From assembly GCA_013289855.1 (NCBI GenBank), contig JABCZD010000007.1, positions 124,001-188,000 of the forward strand: a stretch of 64,000 bases of DNA, read 5' to 3'. The first letter of the stretch is position 1. Every line of letters starts with the position of its first letter. Below, piece after piece: positions 36,184 to 44,102 of the stretch. Source of the DNA: Acidobacteriota bacterium. GTDB lineage: Bacteria > Acidobacteriota > Terriglobia > Acidiferrales > UBA7541. The notes beneath the pieces were generated by a model, which was not told the DNA's origin, did not search any database, and saw nothing but the letters and a program-made list of their open reading frames with translations. The position numbers and the translations under genes are program-made.

Positions 36184-37267
36184 CTTGCTCCTTTCCGCCC
36201 GAAACGAACGATCGGAGCGTGATTGTACCTTCTTCGGCAAAAAGTGTCTTGGCCTCCGCAACAAATATCGTGCCTACGCATCTGCTGAAACTGTCAAAAC
36301 TGACAGCGCGGCACACAAGGGAGGTAGCGGAAGTGAAGGAAGTAGAGGAGGTAAAGGAGTGGGTGTGTCGGCGGCTAGCGCGAGATGGGTGGAGGAAGGT
36401 TCGGCGGCGGTCATGGGATGAACGAGATGCGGAGCGCGAGAGGTCTAGGGCGGATTCGCGCGGCGCGGAGAGTCTGATTTTGAATCGCGTGGCGAATGAA
36501 GTTTGTGCGGCGTTGGCGTGGTGGTGGGGGCGGTAGCGGGCGAGTCTTCCGCGAAGGACCACGCTGCGACGAGGGATGGATGAGCCATAGCCGAATGGCG
36601 GCGGGCCGTCTGGTGTGAGGAGAACGGTGTTGGCGCGGGGATCGGGGGCGGGTCGAAAAGCAGGTTCTTCGCTGCGCTCAGAATGACTACTCTTGGATGT
36701 TTCGTCGGGGGTGGGATGAACGGTGGTCGGTGTCGGGGTGGCGGGATGCGAATCTGAAGATTCGCCACTACGAAACCTGAAAGCCGCTGCGACGGCAGGC
36801 GAAGCTGATGCTGCTGAAGCCGCGTAGGCCCCCGGGGAGTATTGCAAGGGAGAGTGTTGCAGCGGTGGTAGGTTGCGGATGGGACGGGGGGCGCCGGTCA
36901 TGTCGATTCCACCGGAATCGTGAGGGGAATTTTGTTTATCGATGGCGGGGAGGGTGCGGAGTAGCAGGCTATTGATGTAGGCAAGGACGGCGGCGCGGCG
37001 TGGGGAGATGCGGCCTTGCTGGAGGGCGAGGGAGAGATTCCAGAGGTGGGTGTGGATGTCGGCGGCGGATTTTTGTTTAGGGAGATCTTTGCTGAAGAGT
37101 GCGGAGAGGTCGGCGGAGTCGTCGCGTTGTGAAGCAGCGCGTTTTGCGTGCGAACGGGCGTGGAAGGCGCATAGCGTCGTACTGTCCGCGGCGAGGAGCA
37201 TGTGGCAGCGTTTGCTGTCTTTGGAGTGGTGCTGGCAGAGCGTGGTTGGATCGGGTTTACGAGGCAT
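36143..37267 (-). CDS. orphan Cys/His-rich protein (N-terminal zinc-finger-like domain, doubtful C-terminus)
   Basis: ATG 37267 has AAGGA upstream and starts MPRKPDPTTLCQHHSKDSKRC. The first ~125 residues look real: a C-x-HH...C...C-x-x-H arrangement (TLCQHH, KRCHML, TLCAFHARSHAKR) followed by LWNLSLALQQGRISPRRAAVLAYINSLLLRTLPAI, a helical segment. Short proteins with this finger and helix occur repeatedly in Acidobacteria, with no known role. After that the frame runs through low-complexity sequence, including interspersed repeats (translated SHSERSEEP and a palindrome) and the promoter palindrome of the next gene. It ends 41 bases inside that gene. The authentic protein may therefore be truncated or its original stop lost. 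The gene has an unusual repeat-rich leader (37301-37432). Confidence 0.5.
   Translation of the reverse strand: MPRKPDPTTLCQHHSKDSKRCHMLLAADSTTLCAFHARSHAKRAASQRDDSADLSALFSKDLPKQKSAADIHTHLWNLSLALQQGRISPRRAAVLAYINSLLLRTLPAIDKQNSPHDSGGIDMTGAPRPIRNLPPLQHSPLQYSPGAYAASAASASPAVAAAFRFRSGESSDSHPATPTPTTVHPTPDETSKSSHSERSEEPAFRPAPDPRANTVLLTPDGPPPFGYGSSIPRRSVVLRGRLARYRPHHHANAAQTSFATRFKIRLSAPRESALDLSRSASRSSHDRRRTFLHPSRASRRHTHSFTSSTSFTSATSLVCRAVSFDSFSRCVGTIFVAEAKTLFAEEGTITLRSFVSGGKEQGETRTHFIGRIGR
36291..36306. promoter_or_regulatory. palindromic site CTGTCA-AAAC-TGACAG upstream of the receiver-protease gene
   Basis: A perfect 6-bp inverted repeat (7 bp of the outer context GCTGTCA also match the first site) lies 107 bases upstream of the GTG start at 36183 on the minus strand. 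It has the same arms and spacer length as the site at 28959-28978. Confidence 0.45.
36659..36690. repeat. dispersed GCTGCGCTCAGAATGAC-type intergenic repeat
   Basis: The stretch GGTTCTTCGCTGCGCTCAG followed by AATGAC lies inside the doubtful C-terminal part of the Cys/His gene. In translation it gives the HSERSEEP/LSAAKNL peptides typical of a widespread bacterial intergenic repeat, an argument that this part of the frame is not original coding sequence. That the family is widespread is from memory, not a search. Confidence 0.45.
36748..36765. repeat. CTGAAG-loop palindrome
   Basis: GCGAATC-TGAA-GATTCGC followed by CACTACG; a perfect 7-bp stem with the TGAA loop also seen at 9779, 9832 and 46697. 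Confidence 0.6.
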
Positions 37268-37341
37268 AAAGTGTCCTTTTTGTGCGGGTTGCAGGCGCAC
37301 TTGGCGATTTGGAATGGATGGGATTAGTAACTATGGTGATA

Positions 37342-37360
37342 CGGGGGTACCCCCGGGGGT
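37342..37360. repeat. alternating palindromes GGGGGT-ACCCCC-GGGGGT
   Basis: CGGGGGTACCCCCG (37342-37355) and ACCCCCGGGGGT (37349-37360) are each perfect palindromes and share the middle ACCCCC block, so two mutually exclusive hairpins are possible. They lie about 80 bases upstream of the Cys/His gene. Confidence 0.7.
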
Positions 37361-37366
37361 GCTGAT

Positions 37367-37432
37367 GAAAGAGTAGGATTCTATTGGGTTTAGGGGCAAT
37401 TCTTGCGAAAGAGATAGATTCGATTGGGTTTA
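37367..37432. repeat. two 26-bp direct repeats in the Cys/His gene leader
   Basis: Copies at 37367-37392 and 37407-37432 match at 22 of 26 positions, both ending ATTGGGTTTA; period 40 bases. On the coding (minus) strand they read TAAACCCAAT...CTCTTTC and lie 100-165 bases before the ATG. Confidence 0.65.
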
Positions 37433-37623
37433 CGGCCTTTCGCACGCAGGGCACGGGGCAAACGAAGAGCGAGGTGACGACGTAACGAGGTAAGGGAATA
37501 CGGGAAAAGCGTTGCGGGTGGTTGATGGCGCTTCGCGCGAAGCGCTCAGGGTAAGGATGGAATGCGAGCTTCACAAGGCATGGTAGCGTGGGCTGTGATG
37601 CCTGTCAAGAGATATTATAGTGT

Positions 37624-37662
37624 AGTACTACGTTCGAATGACGAGAGTAGTACGTTCGAATG
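37624..37662. repeat. 17-bp direct repeat pair, 22-base period
   Basis: AGTACTACGTTCGAATG (37624-37640) and AGTAGTACGTTCGAATG (37646-37662) differ at one position. A 22-base period is about two helical turns, as expected for paired binding sites on one DNA face. Function unknown. Confidence 0.55.
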
Positions 37663-37742
37663 GAAATTGGGGATCAAGTTCCGTTTTGGAACAGGTCAAA
37701 GCCGCCCCCCTGGCGCCGTGAGCGTTGAGCATTGCTTGCCCG

Positions 37743-40409
37743 CTACTGTTCGGCTAGGGCTTCCATTGGGGATATTTGGGCAGCGCGTTGCGATGGTAGG
37801 AGGCAAGTGGCTAGACACACTAGCGTTGTTAGGCAGGCGGCAGTCGCCAGGACCGCTAAGTTAAGCGGCGGAACCTGGAACAGCAGGGAGCGCATGGCGC
37901 GGCCCGCCTGCCATGCTCCGAGCAAGCCCAACAGGGTTCCGGCCACTAGCAGCCGCAGGGAGAGGGAAAGAAACTGGACGCGAATCTGGCCAGGTTGTGC
38001 GCCGAGGGCAATGCGCACGGCGATTTCGCGGCGGCGCTGTGCTACGGCGTAACTCAGCACGCCGTAGGTGCCGATGGAAGTGAGCAACAGGGCTATCCCG
38101 GAGAACAGGCCAGCCAGCAGCGCCGGTGAGCGACGGGCGACCAGACTGTCTGAGATGCGAGTGTCCATGGAGCGAAGATCACTGACCGGGACGTCGGGGT
38201 CGATTTGGCGAACTACCTTTTGCAAAGTGATGGCGAAGGATTCGGGAGATTGGCTGGTGCGGACGGCGACGAAGATGCTGTCTCCGAGGCGGAAGGCGTA
38301 AGGATAATAGATCGCGCCCTGGGCTTCGTTTTCCGTGAGTCCCGCTTGCTTCACGCCGCCAACCACGCCGACGACGGTGAAGGCTTCGTCATCTTTGCCC
38401 CCTTCGGAGCCGTCCCACAATGCTTGGCCAATGGCGCTGGAGTGCGGCCAGTAGTAGCGCGCGAAGTCTTCATCGACAACACAGACGCGCGAGGAGCGAA
38501 GTGAATCGTCGGCGGTTAGGAATCGTCCTGCGCGCAGAGAGAAACCCATGGCGCGAAAATAGTCGCCGGCGACGCCGTAAGAATAGTGCCCACGCGCAGA
38601 CTCACCGGGGCGGCGAACGTGACCCGCTACGGTGGCAGCGCTTTTGCCGATGTTGCCACTGAACGGCACATTGTTGACGATGCCCGCGGACAAGACGCCC
38701 GGTAAGTGGTCGAGATTGTCCATCAAGTTTTGCACAAATTTCAGGCGGCCAGCCTCGGGGTAGTCTGCCCAGGGAAGCAAGATTTGGCCGGTAAGAACAT
38801 GGTCCGACTGGAAGCCCGGAGAAACGGCTAGCACGCGCTGAAGACTGAGGCCGAGCAGACCCGCTCCGGCGAGCAGAATAAAGGCCAGGGCAATCTGAGA
38901 GACGATAAACGTGTGACGGAGGATTTGAGCGCCGCGCCCACTGGTGCCGCCCCGGCTCTCCGAGTGAAGCGCATTGCCGAGATGCCGTCGAAGATGGAAG
39001 CCGGCGATGGGCAGCGCGAAGACGATGCCCAAGACGATGGCAGCGACCAGGGCGACGATTGCTAGTCGCGCGTCGAAAACGATGCGGGTTCCCAAGGGCA
39101 GGCGGTCCGCGCCCAAGGAGCGCAGCAACTGGATTCCGGCGGCGCCGACGGCGAGTCCGAGCAATCCACCGGCGAACGTGAGCAAGGTGGTTTCTACGAG
39201 TACTTCGCTCACGAGGTATCGCCAGCCTGCGCCAAGGGCCTGGCGAACGGCTAATTCCTTAGCGCGGGCGCTGGCACGGATAAGGAGCAGATTCACGAGA
39301 TTGACGGCGCCAATCAAAAGAAGAACGAGCACGCCGGCCTCAAGCAGCAGCAGCGTGGGACGCACGGCGGCGACGTGGTCCGCGCGTAATGGCACCACCA
39401 AGGAACGAAAGCCGGCGTCGGCAATCATCTTGGCTTGCGGGTCGTCGACTTCGAGGGCGGCGTTCTGCGCGTCGAGCTGCGACTGGGCTTGTGCGAGGGC
39501 GGCGTCCGGCTGCAGGCGCGCAATCATTTGGATGACATTTCCGCCGGAATGCCGCCGCGATGGCAGGCGATCTTCCGGGCGCGATGCGAGGGGCAGGAAC
39601 ACGCGAGCATCGGACGAGAGAAAGCGGAAGCTGGGAGGCAAGACGCCAATCACCTTTCTGGGAACGCTGTTTACGCGGATCTGCTTTCCAAGCACGTTGG
39701 GATCGGCATTGTAGCGTTGTCGCCAAAAGGCGTCGGAGAGAATGGCGACATGGTCGGTTTCGGAAGTGGTTTCTTCGTCGGTGAAGGTGCGTCCGATGGC
39801 GGGGCCGAGCCCAAGAGTAGAGAAAAAATCGGGAGACACGCGCATGGTCTGGAGGCGCTCCGTCGAGCCGGGCTCGCCGACGATCTCCGTGCCATAGCTG
39901 TAGATGGAGAGCGAGGCGAAGGCAGGGATACGATTGCGGCGTTCGTAGTAGTTGGTGAGCGAGGAGCCGTCGCGATCGACGCCAGCTTTCGGATACGTGT
40001 TGAAAATCGTCATGAGGCGATCGGGCTGGGGAAATGACAGGGGACGGAGCAACACCGAATCGATCACGGCAAAAATCGTTAGGTTCGCACCCAAGCAAAC
40101 GGCGAGGGTCAGAAGAGCGGTGGCGGTAAATGCCGGGGTCTTGCGCAACAATCTCACAGCGTAACGGAGCTGTCTGAGAAACTCGTCAAAGAAGTGCACG
40201 CCAAAGGCTTCGCGGCAATCCGCTTTGATATTGATCGGGCTTCCGAGCTCTGCCCGTATCACGCGGGCGGCTTTTTCGCGTGACATGCCGGAGCGCACGA
40301 GGTCTTCGGTGTATTGCTCGATGTGGAAGCGGAGCTCCTCGGACATGCCGTCTTCGAAATCACGCCGGCGAGTGAGCACGAGAAATAGAGAACGAAGGCG
40401 CTGGAACAT
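37743..40409 (-). CDS. MacB/FtsX-type ABC permease of the acidobacterial orphan-permease (ADOP) type
   Basis: ATG 40409 overlaps the PadR stop by one base (TGATG) and has GGAGG upstream; the product is 888 residues. The N-terminus MFQRLRSLFLVLTRRRDFEDGMSEELRFHIEQYTEDLVRSGMS...ELGSP is the helical extension typical of these proteins. Then comes a MacB periplasmic core domain (TPAFTATALLTLAVCLGANLTIFAVID...) and FtsX permease segments (VLLLIGAVNLVNLLLIRASARAKELAVRQALG; GIALLLTSIGTYGVLSYAVAQRRREIAVRIALG), i.e. two permease halves. No ATPase gene is adjacent. Such permeases are expanded in Acidobacteria and controlled by linked PadR proteins; cargo unknown. Confidence 0.93.
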   Translation of the reverse strand: MFQRLRSLFLVLTRRRDFEDGMSEELRFHIEQYTEDLVRSGMSREKAARVIRAELGSPINIKADCREAFGVHFFDEFLRQLRYAVRLLRKTPAFTATALLTLAVCLGANLTIFAVIDSVLLRPLSFPQPDRLMTIFNTYPKAGVDRDGSSLTNYYERRNRIPAFASLSIYSYGTEIVGEPGSTERLQTMRVSPDFFSTLGLGPAIGRTFTDEETTSETDHVAILSDAFWRQRYNADPNVLGKQIRVNSVPRKVIGVLPPSFRFLSSDARVFLPLASRPEDRLPSRRHSGGNVIQMIARLQPDAALAQAQSQLDAQNAALEVDDPQAKMIADAGFRSLVVPLRADHVAAVRPTLLLLEAGVLVLLLIGAVNLVNLLLIRASARAKELAVRQALGAGWRYLVSEVLVETTLLTFAGGLLGLAVGAAGIQLLRSLGADRLPLGTRIVFDARLAIVALVAAIVLGIVFALPIAGFHLRRHLGNALHSESRGGTSGRGAQILRHTFIVSQIALAFILLAGAGLLGLSLQRVLAVSPGFQSDHVLTGQILLPWADYPEAGRLKFVQNLMDNLDHLPGVLSAGIVNNVPFSGNIGKSAATVAGHVRRPGESARGHYSYGVAGDYFRAMGFSLRAGRFLTADDSLRSSRVCVVDEDFARYYWPHSSAIGQALWDGSEGGKDDEAFTVVGVVGGVKQAGLTENEAQGAIYYPYAFRLGDSIFVAVRTSQSPESFAITLQKVVRQIDPDVPVSDLRSMDTRISDSLVARRSPALLAGLFSGIALLLTSIGTYGVLSYAVAQRRREIAVRIALGAQPGQIRVQFLSLSLRLLVAGTLLGLLGAWQAGRAMRSLLFQVPPLNLAVLATAACLTTLVCLATCLLPSQRAAQISPMEALAEQ

Positions 40410-40750
40410 CACACCTCCTCCGAAGTTGCATTTAAGGCCGCGGCGATGGCAGACGCCAAGCGGTTCCAGCCGGCGGTTTCGGCACGCAAGCGGCGACGTC
40501 CTGCGGCCGTTAAAGTGTAAAACTTCGCGCGGCGGTTGTTCTCGCTCTGACCCCATTCAGCAGTGATGAGACCGTGGTGCTCTAAGCGGTAGAGTGCGGG
40601 ATATAAGGACCCTTGGGGAATTTCCAGCGCAGCGTTGGAGATCTGGCGTATGCGCAACAAGACGCCGTAACCGTGCAACGGTTTCAAGGACACAGCTTTG
40701 AGAATGAGCATATCGAGGGTGCCGGGTAGTAATGCAGCAGCGTTGTGCAT
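40409..40750 (-). CDS. PadR-family transcriptional regulator
   Basis: A 113-residue winged-helix protein: LLPGTLDMLILKAVSLKPLHGYGVLLRIRQIS, LEIPQGSLYPALYRLEHHGLITAEWGQSENNRRAKFYTLTAAGRRRLRAETAGW. This is the short PadR-s2 form that accompanies orphan permeases in Acidobacteria. A GGAGA lies 8 bases before the ATG. Its stop overlaps the permease start, so both are one operon; palindromic candidate operators occur upstream (40777-40815), consistent with autoregulation. Confidence 0.95.
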   Translation of the reverse strand: MHNAAALLPGTLDMLILKAVSLKPLHGYGVLLRIRQISNAALEIPQGSLYPALYRLEHHGLITAEWGQSENNRRAKFYTLTAAGRRRLRAETAGWNRLASAIAAALNATSEEV

Positions 40751-40776
40751 TGGGGTGGTCTCCGAGTGCCTCGTCC

Positions 40777-40815
40777 CCTAGTTCAACTAGGAGTGTAGCA
40801 AAGGCTCTCCTAGTT
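40777..40815 (-). promoter_or_regulatory. candidate PadR operator upstream of the padR-permease operon
   Basis: A perfect palindrome CCTAGTT-C-AACTAGG (40777-40791) is followed by another half site CCTAGTT (40809-40815). They lie 27-65 bases before the PadR start, where an autoregulator would bind. Confidence 0.55.
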
Positions 40816-40924
40816 TGGCGAGGGGAGAAATCCCGTAGAGGGTCTTAAGTGTTTAAGGATGCGCCATCCGCTTGCAGCGCGACCATAGCGCGCAGCAAGC
40901 GAGGGACGTAAACTAGGTGACATC

Positions 40925-42055
40925 GTGCTCGAGCAGAAGATTAATGAGTTTTTTGGCGATGCCGAGGCTACCGGCTTTGGAACGGGCTGGTGGAGCGGGA
41001 TATTGTCGGCGTTTTTTGGATTTCTTTCCTTCGGGGCAGTTTTGTGCCTGCATTTTCCCCAGCTACTAAGCTCTCCGGAACTGCGCGTGCATTATCCCAT
41101 GCACACGATGCGCGTTTTAGTCCAATGCCTAATCGTAGCGGCGATTTTATTCGGAGTATTTTCTGCCATTAAACGCAAGAAAAAGATCCTGGCATTGAGC
41201 GGGATGCTGCTGGCCATCGCGGCAACGGCGTTGGGCGGAGCAAGCGTTCAGATTAACGATAATCTGCACAACGGGCCGGCCATCGGCCTGGACTGGTTTT
41301 TGCTGGATTTGCTGTTGATGGCGCTCATCTACGTGCCACTCGAAAGACTCTGGCCGCAGTATCCGGAACAAGGAACTTTCCGGAACCAGTGGACGTTGGA
41401 CGTGGTTTATTTCATGTCCACGCATCTGCCCATACAAATTTTATCTTTTCTGGTTCTATTGCCCGCCACGCAGGCCACCAAGTATCTGGGGGTTCCGGTG
41501 CTGCAGGAATTTATCGCGCGCATGCCCTGGCTTTTGCAATTTTTCCTGGCCGTGGTGGTGGCGGACACCGCGGAATATTTTATTCATCTGGCTTTGCATA
41601 AAGTGCCTTTTCTATGGCGCTTTCATGCCATTCACCATTCCTCAAAGGCGCTGGACTGGATCGCGGGCTCACGCTCGCACTTTGTGGACGACACCTTGGT
41701 GCGCGGATTTATTCTTGTTCCCATGATGCTGGGATTTTCCCAATCGATCCTGATGGCGTACTTGATCTTTGTTACCCTGCACGCCACCTGGACGCATTGC
41801 AACTTCGGTCCCAATGCCAAATGGCTGGAAAAGTTTCTGGTGATGCCCCGATATCATCATTGGCACCATACCTCGCAAAAAGAGGCCATCGACAAAAACT
41901 TTGCGATTCATTTTCCGTGGATCGATAAAATTTTTGGAACGTATTATTTCCCTGAGGAATGGCCCGCACGTTACGGTCTCGCCGGCGAAGAGATTCCGCC
42001 TAGCTTTCTTGGGCAAACAATCGAACCATTTACGAGAAAGAAAAAAACGCCCTAA
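40925..42055 (+). CDS. sterol desaturase / fatty acid hydroxylase superfamily membrane protein
   Basis: A 376-residue protein beginning at GTG 40925 (AGGTGA upstream). There are several membrane segments (WSGILSAFFGFLSFGAVLCL, VLVQCLIVAAILFGVFSAI, ILALSGMLLAIAATALGGA, LDWFLLDLLLMALIYV). The diiron histidine motifs are in order: HLALH, HAIHHSSKALDW, HATWTHCNF and PRYHHWHHT. Members insert oxygen into lipids (sterols, ceramides, carotenoids or hopanoid-like substrates); which one is not deducible. The gene is convergent with the acyl desaturase, and the two stop codons overlap as CTAA. Confidence 0.9.
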   Translation: MLEQKINEFFGDAEATGFGTGWWSGILSAFFGFLSFGAVLCLHFPQLLSSPELRVHYPMHTMRVLVQCLIVAAILFGVFSAIKRKKKILALSGMLLAIAATALGGASVQINDNLHNGPAIGLDWFLLDLLLMALIYVPLERLWPQYPEQGTFRNQWTLDVVYFMSTHLPIQILSFLVLLPATQATKYLGVPVLQEFIARMPWLLQFFLAVVVADTAEYFIHLALHKVPFLWRFHAIHHSSKALDWIAGSRSHFVDDTLVRGFILVPMMLGFSQSILMAYLIFVTLHATWTHCNFGPNAKWLEKFLVMPRYHHWHHTSQKEAIDKNFAIHFPWIDKIFGTYYFPEEWPARYGLAGEEIPPSFLGQTIEPFTRKKKTP

Positions 42056-42909
42056 AATTCCAGCGCGCCTAGTGGAACGTCCTCGGGCAACTCCGCGCCT
42101 TTTTTTGTGGCCTTTACCAAGCCGAGAAGTTTCATGAATTTGACGGTTATGAATCCAAAGTCGTATTCAGATTTGTCGTGGCTAAGCCGCAACAGCCGCG
42201 GATAGTGGTGATGATTATTTTGCAGACAAGCGCTAAAGGTGGCGGTTACCGGCAGCCACTCGCCGATGTTCATGGCGTTGTCTTGTTCGTCGTCGTAGCG
42301 GCGGTAGCCGAACTGTCGCGTGTGGGTCCAATAGTTTTGCACCATATTTACCCACGCGGCAAAAATTCGTATGCCAATCCACATGGCCAACGCAAACTTC
42401 AGACCTCCCACCAGCTTCCATAGGAGATAAAAACTAAAGGCTTGCGCAAGTATTGCAAAAATCGGGTTGGCGGCGACGCGAAAAGTCCGCGACCGTAAAA
42501 TTCTGTCGCCGGCCAAATTTTCCTGGCATTGATACGGCATTAAACAGAGATACAGAGTTCGCCAAAAACCATCGTCGGAAAGTTTATTGGGATCCCCAAG
42601 ATGATCGGCATGGAGATGATGCAAGCGATGGCGATTCACCCAAGCAATCGGATCCACGTAGAGCCCGAAGACGTTGTTGACGATGGTGACGGCCTTTATG
42701 AACCATTCCTTATAGTCGAGAGAACGATGAGCGATTCCCAAATGAAGAACGTCGGCCAAGTACAACCCGCCAAGAAACCAGCAAAAGATAAAATAAACTC
42801 CACCGATCAAGATTCCGTTCCAAGGTCCCAAATGAGCTGGGGCGAAATACATGCAAGCCAGAACGTAGGAAAGAATAATCAAATAGCCGGTGAGGTTGTA
42901 TATTTTCAC
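42052..42909 (-). CDS. membrane fatty acid desaturase (acyl-CoA/acyl-lipid delta-9 type)
   Basis: A 285-residue integral membrane protein. Conserved histidine boxes: HLGIAHRSLDYKEW, VNRHRLHHLHADHLGDPN and QNNHHHYPRLLRLSHDKSEYDFGF; together they bind the diiron site of acyl desaturases. Membrane segments include YLIILSYVLACMYFAP, GILIGGVYFIFCWFLGGLYL and FAILAQAFSFYLLWKLVGGL. It introduces a double bond into acyl chains, which alters membrane fluidity. Its stop overlaps that of the sterol-desaturase-like gene. Confidence 0.9.
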   Translation of the reverse strand: MKIYNLTGYLIILSYVLACMYFAPAHLGPWNGILIGGVYFIFCWFLGGLYLADVLHLGIAHRSLDYKEWFIKAVTIVNNVFGLYVDPIAWVNRHRLHHLHADHLGDPNKLSDDGFWRTLYLCLMPYQCQENLAGDRILRSRTFRVAANPIFAILAQAFSFYLLWKLVGGLKFALAMWIGIRIFAAWVNMVQNYWTHTRQFGYRRYDDEQDNAMNIGEWLPVTATFSACLQNNHHHYPRLLRLSHDKSEYDFGFITVKFMKLLGLVKATKKGAELPEDVPLGALEF

Positions 42910-43291
42910 GATGACCCCGCGCGGGATGATTCAAACATAAATCGGAATTCCTTTCAAACAACAAGTTAAATCCCTGAGACTCTCAGACACGTCGAGTTCG
43001 TCTCGACGCTTCGCCACTAAATGGCTCGGGGAAAAAGTGCCCGGATTTATCTGCTGCCCTGGCAAGCTCTCAACGCGAGACCTAGCATTTTTGCCAATTG
43101 ACAGGCCGGGACGTTGGCAGCAGTATGCTCGCACCCGACAATGGGCGCCCCACGACGCCATAATCCCGGCGAAGCGACACTTGCCGCGGGGCTATTGCAC
43201 CTGACATAGTTCTCGTATCCGCGCGCGACTTTGCAGTTCATTCTGGATTTCAGCTGAGAATCTATACCTAATTGGAGAAAGGTAAGGAACA
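42910..43291. other. 382-base divergent intergenic region
   Basis: It separates the desaturase and SYLF genes and should hold both promoters. It contains a hairpin CGTCGAG-TTCGT-CTCGACG (42990-43008) and copy A of the 71-bp repeat (43066-43136). No coding potential recognised. Confidence 0.6.
43066..43136. repeat. 71-bp dispersed repeat, copy A (upstream of the SYLF gene)
   Basis: Similar to 44389-44461 across its whole length, with shared blocks GCTCTC, CGCGAG, TTTTGCCAATT, ACAGGCC, GTTGGC and ATGCTCGCACCC and only small indels. Both copies precede a gene for an exported protein on the plus strand. Confidence 0.7.
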
Positions 43292-43975
43292 ATGAAAAAA
43301 CGAATGATGGTGTTTGCACTCTGTTTGGCGATCGCTTCCCCGCTATTCGCTCAGAAAAAAGAAGAAGAGCGGATTGCCAACTCGGCCACAGTACTGCAAG
43401 AGCTTCTCTCGGGGGACAAGGGACTGTCCACGCATATCCTTGACCAAGCCGAATGTGTTGTGATTTTTCCCAGCGTCAAAAAAGTTGCCATCGGCATTGG
43501 CGGCAGCTATGGACGAGGTGTACTCGTTTGCCGCCAGGGTTCCAATATGAACGGTGCCTGGGGTACCCCAGCGATGTACAGGCTGGACCAGGCCAGCATT
43601 GGCATACAACTCGGGTCTACCGCAACCGATTTTGTGCTCACAGTGATGAATCAAAAGGGCGCGGAACAAATCTTGAATGGAAAGATAAAACTTGGAGGAA
43701 ACGCTGCCGCGGCCGCCGGTCCCACCGGCGCTCAGGCAACGTCGTACAACGCGAGTCAAATGAATGTCGATGTTTTGACCTATTCGCGTTCCAAGGGACT
43801 GTTTGCCGGCGTATCCCTTGAAGGTGCGTCAATGGACAGCGATGATGATGCCAATAAGGCTCTGTATGGCAAAGCAAGCAGCGCGAAGGATATCGCAGAG
43901 GGTTCGCAAGCTGCGACTGGGGCAGGCAAGCAATTGGATGGCGTGCTCACCAAGGCGTCCCCCGCTCGCAAGTAG
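43292..43975 (+). CDS. exported SYLF-domain (Ysc84-like lipid-binding) protein
   Basis: The 227-residue protein has AAGGAAC before the ATG and a Sec signal (MMVFALCLAIASPLFAQ). The SYLF domain reads ANSATVLQELLSGDKGLSTHILDQAECVVIFPSVKKVAIGIGGSYGRGVLVCRQGSNMNGAWGTPAMYRLDQASIGIQLGSTATDFVLTVMN, then DVLTYSRSKGLFAGVSLEGASMDSDDDANKALYG, the two hallmark halves. SYLF domains bind phosphoinositides in eukaryotes; the bacterial role is unknown. The insert NAAAAAGPTGAQATSYN is a normal linker. Confidence 0.92.
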   Translation: MKKRMMVFALCLAIASPLFAQKKEEERIANSATVLQELLSGDKGLSTHILDQAECVVIFPSVKKVAIGIGGSYGRGVLVCRQGSNMNGAWGTPAMYRLDQASIGIQLGSTATDFVLTVMNQKGAEQILNGKIKLGGNAAAAAGPTGAQATSYNASQMNVDVLTYSRSKGLFAGVSLEGASMDSDDDANKALYGKASSAKDIAEGSQAATGAGKQLDGVLTKASPARK

Positions 43976-44102
43976 CTTCCGCGACGGTGGTGCGAAATAC
44001 GGTCCCATAATCATCGAGCTCCGGGCGCGTCGAGCGCTGCTGAACCGCGCGGAGGCTCACGCTTACTCTCAGTGCAGGCGTTGGCGAGGCCTTGTAGACG
44101 TA

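Larger units (their letters stand above)
37268..37742. other. 475-base repeat-rich intergenic region
   Basis: The leader of the Cys/His gene. From left to right: overlapping palindromes at 37342-37360, two 26-bp imperfect direct repeats at 37367-37432, a CTTCGCGCGAAGCGCTCAGG element (37531-37550, again at 46843), and a 17-bp direct repeat pair at 37624-37662. No coding sequence recognised. Confidence 0.6.

Noticed and set aside
36260..36275. Sigma-54-like AGGCACG-N4-TTTGTT element upstream of the receiver-protease gene
   Set aside because: The essential -12 GC is GT and the next possible GC is 3 bases too far, so the spacing rule GG-N10-GC is not met.
43114..43128. Sigma-54-like TTGGC...ATGC block conserved in both 71-bp repeat copies
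   Set aside because: GG and GC are separated by 9 instead of 10 bases in both copies. Conserved, but not a canonical -24/-12 promoter.
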